NCBI GenBank assembly: GCA_945900775.1
Contig: CAMDJP010000034.1
Coordinates: forward strand, 1-33,452
Source of the DNA: Akkermansia muciniphila
GTDB taxonomy: Bacteria > Verrucomicrobiota > Verrucomicrobiia > Limisphaerales > SIAT01
DNA length: 33,452 bases
Reading direction: 5' to 3'
In this document: positions 14,934-22,948 of the stretch, piece by piece
Numbering within the stretch: position 1 is the first letter of the stretch
Layout of the letters: each line of letters opens with the position of its first letter
Position numbers and translations under genes: made by a program
Notes under the pieces: model-generated
The model's database searches: none
Told to the model about the DNA's origin: nothing
The model's input: only the letters and a program-made list of their open reading frames with translations

Positions 14934-15890
14934 ATGTTGCACATTGAATCCTCGGCGCCACGGTTTCTCCGCGCACTGGCGCTGAGCGTCGTCTCTGCTG
15001 TTTCTGCTCATGCCGCCGTTTTGCCGGACGCTGACAATGTCATTCGCGCGAAGGCGGGCGGGTCGGAGATTGTCATCACCACCACGACGCGGTTGGCGGG
15101 CGCAATTCATTCGCTGACGTGGAATGGCAAGGAGTTCATCGACTCGCTCGATCACGGACGCCAGTTGCAATCAGCCTCGAACCTCGATGTCGGCACGCCG
15201 ATCTTCGCCGAAACTTACAACCCCACGGAAGCCGGTTCGCAGCGCGATGGCGCTGGGCCGAAGTCATCGAGCCGCCTGCTCCATCTCATCGCCACGAACA
15301 ATCTGCTGCAGACAACGACGCAGATGGCTTTTTGGCTCGCGCCGGGCGAGAAGTCCGGGCCGAACCTGGCGAAAAACAGGGCTGTCCTTTCCAATCATCT
15401 GCTCACGAAACGCGTGCGGATCGGCTATCGCGGCTTGCCGCACGTAATCCAGTACGACGTCGCGTTCCATCTGCCCGTCGGCGAACACCACACCCACGCG
15501 GTCTTCGAGGCGTTGACCGGCTACATGCCAGCCGAGTTCTCGGCGTTCTGGAAATTCAACCCGCAGACCGGCGTCCTCGAACCGCTCACCGATGGGCCCG
15601 GCGAATTGAACTGGCCGGTCGTGCTCGCCACGCCGGATGGCAGCCACGCGATGGGCATCTTCTCGCCCGACCAACCGGCGAAGGACTCGGCGCAACTCGG
15701 CTACGGCCGCTGGCGGTTCCGCGTGGAAAAGGTCGTGAAATGGAACTGCGTCTTCCGCGTGACGGATTCCAATGGCATCGCGTCGGGGGAATATGCCTTC
15801 CGCAACTTTGTCCTCGTGGGTGATCTCGCCACGGTGCGCGACTCCCTCCGCGCGCTGCAGAAGATGTTCGCGCTGCCGGAGAAGCCTTAG
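14934..15890 (+). CDS. secreted galactose-mutarotase-like beta-sandwich protein
   Basis: The 318-residue product starts at ATG 14934. A signal peptide ends near SAHAAVLP. Residues about 40-90 (EIVITTTTRLAGAIHSLTWNGKEFID, then HGRQLQSA) resemble the first strands of galactose-mutarotase-like domains, and PVGEHHTHAVFEALTGYMP and DGSHAMGIFSPD follow. I do not recognise a named family with confidence. Such domains occur in sugar epimerases, in some lyases and hydrolases, and as stand-alone carbohydrate-processing proteins. It is exported and lies upstream of two sulfatases, which fits glycan handling, but no catalytic residues can be named. Confidence 0.6.
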   Translation: MLHIESSAPRFLRALALSVVSAVSAHAAVLPDADNVIRAKAGGSEIVITTTTRLAGAIHSLTWNGKEFIDSLDHGRQLQSASNLDVGTPIFAETYNPTEAGSQRDGAGPKSSSRLLHLIATNNLLQTTTQMAFWLAPGEKSGPNLAKNRAVLSNHLLTKRVRIGYRGLPHVIQYDVAFHLPVGEHHTHAVFEALTGYMPAEFSAFWKFNPQTGVLEPLTDGPGELNWPVVLATPDGSHAMGIFSPDQPAKDSAQLGYGRWRFRVEKVVKWNCVFRVTDSNGIASGEYAFRNFVLVGDLATVRDSLRALQKMFALPEKP

Positions 15891-15922
15891 CTCCCCGCGC
15901 CCCTGTGACTTAATAGGAGCGG

Positions 15923-15974
15923 AAAATCAGCGAAGAAGTAAGCGGGCAGGGCGCGGCCGCTGGAGGCTGATTTT
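15923..15974 (+). repeat. inverted repeat, possible weak terminator
   Basis: A 9-base inverted repeat (AAAATCAGC 15923-15931, GCTGATTTT 15966-15974) encloses a GC-rich 34-base interior in the gap after the mutarotase-like gene. The right arm ends in TTTT. It could end transcription, but the long interior makes this uncertain. Confidence 0.3.
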
Positions 15975-16013
15975 GGCTTTGCGCCTTTGCCGCGCCGCTT
16001 CACACTCGCGCCT

Positions 16014-16208
16014 GTGCCTTATCTATTTTGCCTTTTGCTGGTGCTCACGACCGCCTTCGCCGAGTTGAAGACGGACATCGAGTTCGCCAAGGTTGGCGAT
16101 GTGACCCTCACTCTCGATGCGAACATCCCCGACGGTGCCCACGGCATGGACCGCTGGGAAAAAGCGCATCCAGAATACACAGGCAATCTAATCGCGTGGC
16201 TGCTATAA
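16014..16208 (+). pseudogene. secreted esterase reduced to its two ends by internal deletion
   Basis: From GTG 16014 (or TTG 15987) to TAA 16206-16208 the frame encodes 64 residues. They begin with a signal peptide (PYLFCLLLVLTTAFAE), then IEFAKVGDVTLTLDANIPDG, the usual first strand of secreted alpha/beta esterases. The sequence then jumps directly to HGMDRWEKAHPEYTGNLIAWL, which resembles the C-terminal catalytic-His loop and last helix of the same fold. The roughly 200 residues that should carry the nucleophile elbow and acid are missing, and the join is in frame. It cannot be an active hydrolase. A small secreted peptide is possible but there is no evidence for a function. Confidence 0.55.
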
Positions 16209-16291
16209 ACGCTCGGTACGGCGAAGCAAAACTTTTGAAATTGCCATGAAAAGCTCAACGGGCAGCGGCGCGTAAAATTCTTAATTATCCC

Positions 16292-17956
16292 ATGTCTATG
16301 AAAACAAGATTGCTCTTCGCAGCGTTGCTCATCCTCGGTCAACTTAGTTTCGCTGCCGAACCGCCGCGCACTGTCGGCACAACGCCGCAGCCCCCGAACA
16401 TCCTCTTTTGTTTCGCCGACGACTGGGGTCGCTACGCCAGCATCTACGCCGCTCACGAGTTGCGGCCATCCCCGAACCAAGTCGTCCAGACGCCGAATAT
16501 CGATCGTGTGGCTCAGCGTGGCGTGCTCTTCAAGAACGCCTTCGTGAACGCACCCTCCTGCACCCCCTGCCGCAGCTCGCTCCTCTCCGGTCGCTACTTC
16601 TTTAACACGGGCCGCGCCGCAATCCTGCGGGGTGCGGTGTGGGACAGCAGTATCCCGTCGTGGCCGCTGTTGTTGCGCGATGTGGGCTATCACATCGGTA
16701 AATCGTTCAAGGTCTGGAGCCCCGGCACACCGGCGGACGCGCCGTTCGGCGGACAGCAGTTCGCGTATCAGAAGGCCGGCGCGCTCCACAACAACTTCTC
16801 AGAAAACGTGACCAAGTTGGTCCAAGACGGGACGCCGCTAGTCGCGGCGCGCGAGAAGATGCTCGCCGAGGTGCGCGGCAACTTCGACGCCTTCCTCGCC
16901 GACCGAAAGCCCGGCCAGCCGTGGACCTACTGGTTCGGACCGACGACGGTGCATCGCGCTTGGGTGAAGGGCAGTGGCAAAAAACTGTGGGCCATCGAGC
17001 CCGATTCACTCAAAGGCAAACTGCCCAAGTTCGTCCCCGACGTGCCGGAGATTCGCGAGGATTTCGCTGATTACCTCGGCGAAGTGCAGGCGTTCGACGC
17101 CTACATCGGCGAGCTGCTGAAGAAGTTGGAAGCATCCGGAGAAATCAATCGGACGATTATCGTTATCAGCGGCGACCACGGCGCACCGGGTTTCCCGGGC
17201 GGCAAATGTAATTTGTATGACTTTGGTATCGGTGTCTCGCTCGCTGTCGCCGGACCTGGAATCAAGCCCAACCGTGTCGTGGATGATTTCGTCAGCTTGC
17301 CCGATTTGGCGCCGACGTTCCTCGAAGTCGGCAGGACGAAGCTGCCCGCAGGGATGAACAGCCGCAGCCTCGTGAATGTCCTGTACAGCGAGAAATCGGG
17401 CCTCGTGGATGCTAGTCGTACGTCGATTATTGCGGGGCGTGAGCGACACGTCGGCATGGCGCGCGAGGGCAACCTGCCGTATCCGCACCGCGCGCTGCGC
17501 ACGAAGGACTTCCTCTACATCCGAAATTTCGCTCCGGACCGCTGGCCGCTGGGCGCTCCGTACGCGGTCACGAGCGCGAGTGCTCCTTCCCAAAACAAAC
17601 TGGAGTCCGACACCCGAGTTGCTTTTGCTGACATGGATGCCGGTCCTGCGAAGGCCTGGCTCATCGCGCATCGCAACGACTCGCAATGGAAATGGCATTA
17701 CGATTACGCCTTCGGCAAGCGCCCCAGCGAGGAGCTTTACGACTTGGCAAAGGATCCCGACCAGATTCGAAACGTCGCCACAGACCCCGCCTACACCGCG
17801 AAGAAAAAAGAGATGGGCGACCAATTGATGAAGACCCTCAAGGATGCCGGCGACCCACGCGTGACCGGCGCGGGCGACACGTTCGACAAGGCGCCGTTCA
17901 GCGACCCGGAAAACATCGGCGCGGGCGAAAAAGCCGTGAAGAAGAAAAGCCTGTGA
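16292..17956 (+). CDS. secreted sulfatase, heparan N-sulfatase-like
   Basis: The 554-residue product starts at ATG 16292. A signal peptide runs to about residue 22 (LSFAAEPP). Sulfatase features in order are NILFCFADDWGRY with metal-binding Asp residues, TPNIDRVAQRGVLF, and SCTPCRSSLLSGRY, where Cys90 is the C-x-P-x-R residue converted to formylglycine. GDHGAPGFPGGK with metal-binding DH follows near residue 297, and ELYDLAKDPDQIRN near the C-terminus. Overall it resembles N-sulfoglucosamine sulfohydrolases, so removal of sulfate from an amino sugar or other glycan is plausible. Activity would need a formylglycine-generating enzyme or anSME, neither of which is in the window. It is 35 bp upstream of a second sulfatase and probably co-transcribed. 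Confidence 0.9.
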   Translation: MSMKTRLLFAALLILGQLSFAAEPPRTVGTTPQPPNILFCFADDWGRYASIYAAHELRPSPNQVVQTPNIDRVAQRGVLFKNAFVNAPSCTPCRSSLLSGRYFFNTGRAAILRGAVWDSSIPSWPLLLRDVGYHIGKSFKVWSPGTPADAPFGGQQFAYQKAGALHNNFSENVTKLVQDGTPLVAAREKMLAEVRGNFDAFLADRKPGQPWTYWFGPTTVHRAWVKGSGKKLWAIEPDSLKGKLPKFVPDVPEIREDFADYLGEVQAFDAYIGELLKKLEASGEINRTIIVISGDHGAPGFPGGKCNLYDFGIGVSLAVAGPGIKPNRVVDDFVSLPDLAPTFLEVGRTKLPAGMNSRSLVNVLYSEKSGLVDASRTSIIAGRERHVGMAREGNLPYPHRALRTKDFLYIRNFAPDRWPLGAPYAVTSASAPSQNKLESDTRVAFADMDAGPAKAWLIAHRNDSQWKWHYDYAFGKRPSEELYDLAKDPDQIRNVATDPAYTAKKKEMGDQLMKTLKDAGDPRVTGAGDTFDKAPFSDPENIGAGEKAVKKKSL

Positions 17957-17991
17957 ACTTGGTTGTTGTTTCGTCTATTTTGAATTCTTCT

Positions 17992-19527
17992 ATGAAACTG
18001 CTCTACTCCGCTGCTGGTGTTCTCAGCCTGCTGTGCACGGCACTGTCCGATGTTGCGGCCGAGCCCATTGCAGGTAAGCGCCCGAACATCGTCTTCTTCT
18101 TCACCGACGACCAAGGTTACGGCGATGTCTCCGCGCACGGTAATCCGCTGCTGAAGACGCCGAACCTCGACCGCCTCCATCGCGAGGGCGTGCGCTTCAC
18201 GGATTTCCACGTCAGCCCCACGTGCGCGCCCACGCGCAGCGCGCTCTTCACCGGCCGCCACGAGTTCAAGAATGGCGTCACGCATACGATTCTCGAACGT
18301 GAGCGACTCACACTCAAAGCAACGACGCTCGCCCAAGTGCTCAAGACCACCGGCTACACCACGGGCATCTTCGGCAAGTGGCATCTCGGCGACGAAGCGG
18401 AGTATCTGCCTAGCCGACGCGGGTTCGATGAGATGTTTATCCACGGCGCGGGCGGCATCGGGCAGAGCTACCCGGGCAGTTGTGGCGACGCGCCGGGCAA
18501 CAAGTATTTCGACCCCGCGATTCTGCACAACGGCAAGTTCGTAAAGACCAAGGGCTATTGCACCGATGTCTTTTACTCGCAGGCGACGCAGTGGATGGAC
18601 ACGCAGCGCAAGGCGGGAAAACCCTTCTTCGCTTACATCCCCTCGAACGCACCGCATGCGCCTTACATCGCGCGGCCCGAGGACAAGGCGCTTTACGCCG
18701 GCAAGGCCCCGAGCGACCAGGCTGCGAGCTTTCTCGGCATGGTCCACAACATTGACGACAACATCGGCAAGGTGCTGGCCAAGCTCGACGAGTGGGGCAT
18801 CGCGAAGGACACGCTCGTAGTCTTCATGAACGACAACGGCGGCACTGCGGGCGTGCCCGTGTGGAACGCCGGGATGCGCGGCAGCAAGGGCTCCACGTGG
18901 CTCGGTGGCACGCGCGCGAGCTCCTTCTGGCGCTGGCCCGGTACGCTCAAACCCGCGGACTGCGGCGTGCTCGCGGCGCATATTGATTTCTTTCCGACGA
19001 TTGCCGAAATCACCGGCGCGAAGCTGTCGGACGAGGTGAAGAAACAAATCGAAGGTCGTAGCCTCGTGCCGCTGCTGGAGAAACCTGCGGGCACGTTGCC
19101 CGACCGGATTCAAGTCACGCATCTCGGTCGCTGGCCGAAGCACTCGGACCCGAACCTTGCCAAGTTCTCGATGTGCAGCGTCCGGAACACCCGCTGGCAA
19201 CTCATCTCCCCGAACGGTGGCGCGGAGCCGAAGTGGCAGCTGTACGACGTGAAGGGCGATCCCGGCCAGCAGACCGACGTGGTCGCGCAGCATCCCGAAG
19301 TTGTGAAGCAACTCGCCGCTGCTTACGACCAGTGGTGGGTCGATTGCCAGCCGCTACTCGTGAACGAGAAGGTCGTCGGCCCGAAGCTGAACCCCTTCGC
19401 CGAACTTTACTGGAAGCAATTCGGCGGGAGTCCGACCGAGGCTGATTACCAGCGCATGGATCCGACCAAGCCCTCATCGGCCCGCGGCGGAGCGAAACCA
19501 AAGGGGAAGAAGAAAGTCGGCTTGTAG
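17992..19527 (+). CDS. secreted arylsulfatase
   Basis: The 511-residue product starts at ATG 17992; the frame is open further upstream but that part overlaps the previous sulfatase. The signal peptide is MKLLYSAAGVLSLLCTALSD. Motifs are NIVFFFTDDQGYGDVSAHG, TPNLDRLHREGVRFTDFH, and CAPTRSALFTGRH with Cys78 as the formylglycine site. IFGKWHLGD near residue 125 and FMNDNGGTAG near residue 280 follow. This is a type I formylglycine sulfatase closer to classic arylsulfatases than its neighbour. The two differ enough to act on different linkages of one sulfated glycan. The C-terminus is lysine-rich (PKGKKKVGL). Confidence 0.92.
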   Translation: MKLLYSAAGVLSLLCTALSDVAAEPIAGKRPNIVFFFTDDQGYGDVSAHGNPLLKTPNLDRLHREGVRFTDFHVSPTCAPTRSALFTGRHEFKNGVTHTILERERLTLKATTLAQVLKTTGYTTGIFGKWHLGDEAEYLPSRRGFDEMFIHGAGGIGQSYPGSCGDAPGNKYFDPAILHNGKFVKTKGYCTDVFYSQATQWMDTQRKAGKPFFAYIPSNAPHAPYIARPEDKALYAGKAPSDQAASFLGMVHNIDDNIGKVLAKLDEWGIAKDTLVVFMNDNGGTAGVPVWNAGMRGSKGSTWLGGTRASSFWRWPGTLKPADCGVLAAHIDFFPTIAEITGAKLSDEVKKQIEGRSLVPLLEKPAGTLPDRIQVTHLGRWPKHSDPNLAKFSMCSVRNTRWQLISPNGGAEPKWQLYDVKGDPGQQTDVVAQHPEVVKQLAAAYDQWWVDCQPLLVNEKVVGPKLNPFAELYWKQFGGSPTEADYQRMDPTKPSSARGGAKPKGKKKVGL

Positions 19528-19640
19528 GCTTCATACGGCGATTCCCCCCTCGTCTGAACGGCCTCGATCGGCATTTGCGCGAGGCAGTTTAGGCAAAGCT
19601 CGTCTTCAAAAACTTTTCGCAACTTTCTGCGGGGACTCAT

Positions 19641-19669
19641 TTGACGGCTCGTAATAGTAGCATTAGATT
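19641..19669 (+). promoter_or_regulatory. sigma-70-type promoter of the lipid-degradation operon
   Basis: TTGACG (19641-19646), a 17-base spacer and TAGATT (19664-19669) match 5/6 and 4/6 of the consensus. They lie in the AT-richer part of the 291-bp gap before the patatin gene. The leader would be about 140 nt. A 6-bp hairpin (GTCGCC/GGCGAC, 19800-19815) ends three bases before the patatin ATG. Confidence 0.45.
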
Positions 19670-19818
19670 GTTTCACAGCGGGTGAAGTAAATATAAGGCG
19701 AACAGATGACGGGAAACTTTCAGACCAAGTCCGGCGACGCTCTACCCGTGATTCCGATGAGGGGCTGACCCTCGCGGCGTACCCGCACACGTGTATTCAG
19801 TCGCCGGCGGGCGACAGA

Positions 19819-21459
19819 ATGAACTGGCCGATATCCATAAACGAGTCCGCGCAGGATCGGAGAGGGCCGGCGCTCTTGTCAGAGAATCCACCGATCTTCC
19901 CCCATCCGTGCGCCCGTGGTCGACTCATCGCCCTCGCGGCGCTTTCCCAGAAACTCCCAGCCGGTCGGATTGCCAGCACCCTCGCCCTGGCCTTACAGCA
20001 GGCGACGCAGCAGCGAGTGCTGCTCGTGGAACTGACCTTGGGCGAAGGGCGATTGCGTTTGGAAGACTTGGGCGTCTCGGACTTGGCGCGGTCCGAAAGC
20101 GTCCGGGTGGACCCGGAGTCGGCTGACGCGGGTTTCGATCGACTTGTGGTACAGGTAGCGGGCGAACCTGCCGAGGCGCCGGTGCTCGCGGCGTTGCTCG
20201 GACGTTTCACGCGGAGTTACCGGCATGTGCTGATGTTGATGGGGGCGGAGCTGCCGGTCTATCCGGCCATCGAGGGGCTGGTGATGGCTGACAATGCCTA
20301 CCTACTTTTCGAGCAGACAGCCGAAGAGATGCTCAATTACAACCTGCTCCTGCGCGAAGTGCGCGCGCATCGGCGGGGCGATGAATCGCGCATTCGCCCG
20401 GTCTGCTTCGTCCCTGCGGACCGACGCGTAGCGGCCGACTCACCCGTGACGCGCTCCCTGCATCCACCTTTCTATCTGCACGAACGCGCGGATTGCTTCG
20501 GCCGCCAAATCCGTTCGTGGGCGCGCGAAATCTGCGGCCGCCGGATTGGATTGGCGCTCTCGGCTGGTGCGGCGAAGGGCCTGTCGCACATCGGTGTGAT
20601 TCAGGTCTTGGAGGAGCATGGCATTGAGGTCGATGCGATCGCCGGCTGCAGCATGGGCGCCTACATCGGCGCCGTCTGGGCCTCGGGACACGATGGCTCG
20701 CAGCTCGAGAAATTCGCCTGTGAACTAGAGGGACGCTTCGGCCTCCTCAAGCTCCTAGATCCAGCCTTGCCGCCGCGGCGCGGATTCCTCCTTGGCTGGA
20801 GCGTGAGACATCGGCTACGCCGCACCATCGGCGAGATAAACTTCTCCGACCTTGTTCGTCCGTTGCGCGTAGTGGCGACAAACCTCGCTACGCTTGAGCG
20901 CACGGTTTTCACCTCTGGAAGCGTGGTGGATGCGGTCCGCGCCAGCACGGCAATCCCCGGCGTGTGGGTGCCGGTCCGCATCGGGGCGGAGACGTTCGTG
21001 GATGGCGGAATCGTGGATCCGGTGCCCGTGAGTGTGCTGCGGCAGCAGGGGGTCGAACGGGTCATCGCGGTGAACGTGATTCCCACCCCGTCCTTCCTGA
21101 AATGCGTGCGCGAACAGGAACGTGAGCAGGAAGCGGTGCGCGGCCCGAGGCTGAGCCCGTTTGATTTTCTTCACCGCTATTTCAACTACTTCGCGTCCGG
21201 CAACGTCCTCGACATCATGCTCCGGAGCATGAACGCGGCGCAGATGCTCCTGGCCGAAGAATCCAGCAAACACGCCGACATCGTCCTGCGTCCACTTTCC
21301 TGCGATGGCCAGTGGTTCGAGTTCAATCGCCCTCGCAAGTACATCGAACTGGGGCGCACTGTCGCGCTCGAGCACCTCGACGAAATCAAGGCGTTGGTCG
21401 CCCGAAAGGAGTCCCATGAACACTGCCACATCGTTGACACCCTGGCCGCCGTTGCCTGA
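19819..21459 (+). CDS. patatin-like phospholipase with degenerate MinD-like N-terminal domain
   Basis: The product has 546 residues. Residues about 35-200 follow the MinD/ParA order: a first strand (RLIALAALSQ), a loop, a helix, RVLLVEL, and later HVLMLMGAELP and ADNAYLLFEQTAEEM. The Walker A lysine motif is replaced by KLPAGRIAST, so ATP binding is unlikely. Residues about 240-440 are a patatin domain: an oxyanion segment (SAGAAKGLSHIG), GCSMG with Ser278, and VDGG with Asp395, forming the Ser-Asp dyad. Patatins release fatty acids from lipids. No signal peptide is seen. The gene leads an operon for fatty-acid activation and beta-oxidation and overlaps the next gene by 44 bp, so it likely supplies that pathway. 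The N-terminal domain may be regulatory or structural. Confidence 0.85.
   Translation: MNWPISINESAQDRRGPALLSENPPIFPHPCARGRLIALAALSQKLPAGRIASTLALALQQATQQRVLLVELTLGEGRLRLEDLGVSDLARSESVRVDPESADAGFDRLVVQVAGEPAEAPVLAALLGRFTRSYRHVLMLMGAELPVYPAIEGLVMADNAYLLFEQTAEEMLNYNLLLREVRAHRRGDESRIRPVCFVPADRRVAADSPVTRSLHPPFYLHERADCFGRQIRSWAREICGRRIGLALSAGAAKGLSHIGVIQVLEEHGIEVDAIAGCSMGAYIGAVWASGHDGSQLEKFACELEGRFGLLKLLDPALPPRRGFLLGWSVRHRLRRTIGEINFSDLVRPLRVVATNLATLERTVFTSGSVVDAVRASTAIPGVWVPVRIGAETFVDGGIVDPVPVSVLRQQGVERVIAVNVIPTPSFLKCVREQEREQEAVRGPRLSPFDFLHRYFNYFASGNVLDIMLRSMNAAQMLLAEESSKHADIVLRPLSCDGQWFEFNRPRKYIELGRTVALEHLDEIKALVARKESHEHCHIVDTLAAVA
21405..21411 (+). promoter_or_regulatory. ribosome binding site of the acyl-CoA synthetase gene
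   Basis: AAAGGAG ends four bases before ATG 21416, inside the end of the patatin gene. It fixes this start; the frame is open well upstream of it. Confidence 0.8.
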
Positions 21460-22948
21460 GGCCGAAGTGAAGCGCCGCCAAGCCGCGAAGCTGCGACATT
21501 ATCTGCGCGACGTGGTCGTGCCCTTCTCCGCTCATTATCGCGAGTTGTTCCAGCAGCTGAAGCTCGATCCCGACAGTTTTCACTCGCTGGACGATCTGCG
21601 CCGACTTCCTTTCACCAGCAAGGCCGATCTCATGCCGACACCTGAGCAACCCCAGCGGGCGCGCGATTACATTCTCATCCCCGAGAAGGAAGTGCTCGCT
21701 CGCCGCCCCAGCACAATCCTTCGCGCCTTGCTGCGCGGACGTGCGACAGTGAAGCGCGAGTTGGAAGAAGAGTTCCGGCCCATCCTCATGACGACCACCA
21801 CCGGCCGCTCAGCCGAGCCGGTGCCGTTCCTCTTCACGGCGCGCGATCTGCGCCAGCTCGCCGAGGCCGGCCGGCGGGTCTTCGAGACGTGCGGCGCCAC
21901 GCGCGAGATGCGCCTTCTGAACATGTTCCCCTACGCGCCGCATCTCGCCTTTTGGCTCACGCACTACGGCGGGACCGAGTTCGGTGTGTACACGCTGAGC
22001 AGCGGCGGCGGTAAGGTGATGGGGACCGAAGGTCAGCTCCGCTTCATCGCGAAGCTCCAGCCGGACGTGCTCATCGGCATGCCCACCTTCCTTTACCACG
22101 TGCTGCACCTCGCGGCGGAGGAAGGGGTCCGCTGCCCGAAGCTCCGCCGCATCGTCCTCGGCGGCGAGAAGGTGCCCGCAGGCATGCGCCTCAAGCTCGT
22201 CACCCTCGCCCGCCAGCTAGGTGCTTCCGAGGTGGATGTCGTCTCGACCTACGGCTTTACGGAGGCAAAGATGGCGTGGGCCGAATGCCCCTTTCCGATT
22301 CACCAGCCTTCCAGCGGGTATCATCTTTTTCCTGACCTCGGACTCTTCGAGGTGGTAGACCCGAAGAACGGTGAGCCGGTGCCCACGGGCCATCCGGGTG
22401 AACTCGTCTTCACACCGCTCGACTCGCGCGGTTCGGTGGTGCTCCGCTACCGCACCGGCGATTTAATTGACGGCGGCCTTCTGTACGAGCGCTGCCCGCA
22501 TTGCGGCCGCGTTACGCCTCGCCTCGTCGGGAACATCTCGCGCGCCACCGAGGTCAAGACCATGCGCCTCGATAAGATCAAAGGGACGCTGGTGGACTTC
22601 AACCAGCTCGAGCACGTGCTCGACGACATGCCCAATATCGGTGCCTGGCAGATCGAGCTACGCAAACAGCACGACGACCCCCTCGAACTGGACGAACTGA
22701 TTCTCCACATCCAAAAGCTCGGCGACGATTCCGATGAGAAGCTCGTGCACGAGCTCGACAACCGCTTCGCCGCGCAGACCGAGATACACCCGAACAAGAT
22801 CGTCTTCCACAACGCCAACGAGATGCGCCAGCTGCAAGGCGTCGGCACACAGCTCAAGGAGCAGAAAATCGTGGACCATCGCCCGAAGGCCGTCGCGCAC
22901 GTCACTTCCTCGACGAACAACCCGAGCAAGATAGAATCAACCCAATGA
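21416..22948 (+). CDS. acyl-CoA synthetase, phenylacetate-CoA ligase (PaaK) type
   Basis: This 510-residue adenylate-forming enzyme has its start set by a strong Shine-Dalgarno site. Visible motifs are TTTTGRSAEPVPF near residue 124 (phosphate-binding loop), YGFTEAK near residue 279 (adenine/catalytic motif), GHPGELVFTPL, and YRTGDL near residue 345. The C-terminal part has ERCPHCGRVTPR, the cysteine pair typical of PaaK-like ligases, but the usual GRxDD hinge is replaced by ISRATEVKT. The reaction would be acid + ATP + CoA to acyl-CoA + AMP + PPi. Its place between a lipase and a thiolase suggests fatty acids rather than phenylacetate as substrate; this is inference. The stop overlaps the thiolase start (ATGA). 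Confidence 0.8.
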   Translation: MNTATSLTPWPPLPEAEVKRRQAAKLRHYLRDVVVPFSAHYRELFQQLKLDPDSFHSLDDLRRLPFTSKADLMPTPEQPQRARDYILIPEKEVLARRPSTILRALLRGRATVKRELEEEFRPILMTTTTGRSAEPVPFLFTARDLRQLAEAGRRVFETCGATREMRLLNMFPYAPHLAFWLTHYGGTEFGVYTLSSGGGKVMGTEGQLRFIAKLQPDVLIGMPTFLYHVLHLAAEEGVRCPKLRRIVLGGEKVPAGMRLKLVTLARQLGASEVDVVSTYGFTEAKMAWAECPFPIHQPSSGYHLFPDLGLFEVVDPKNGEPVPTGHPGELVFTPLDSRGSVVLRYRTGDLIDGGLLYERCPHCGRVTPRLVGNISRATEVKTMRLDKIKGTLVDFNQLEHVLDDMPNIGAWQIELRKQHDDPLELDELILHIQKLGDDSDEKLVHELDNRFAAQTEIHPNKIVFHNANEMRQLQGVGTQLKEQKIVDHRPKAVAHVTSSTNNPSKIESTQ

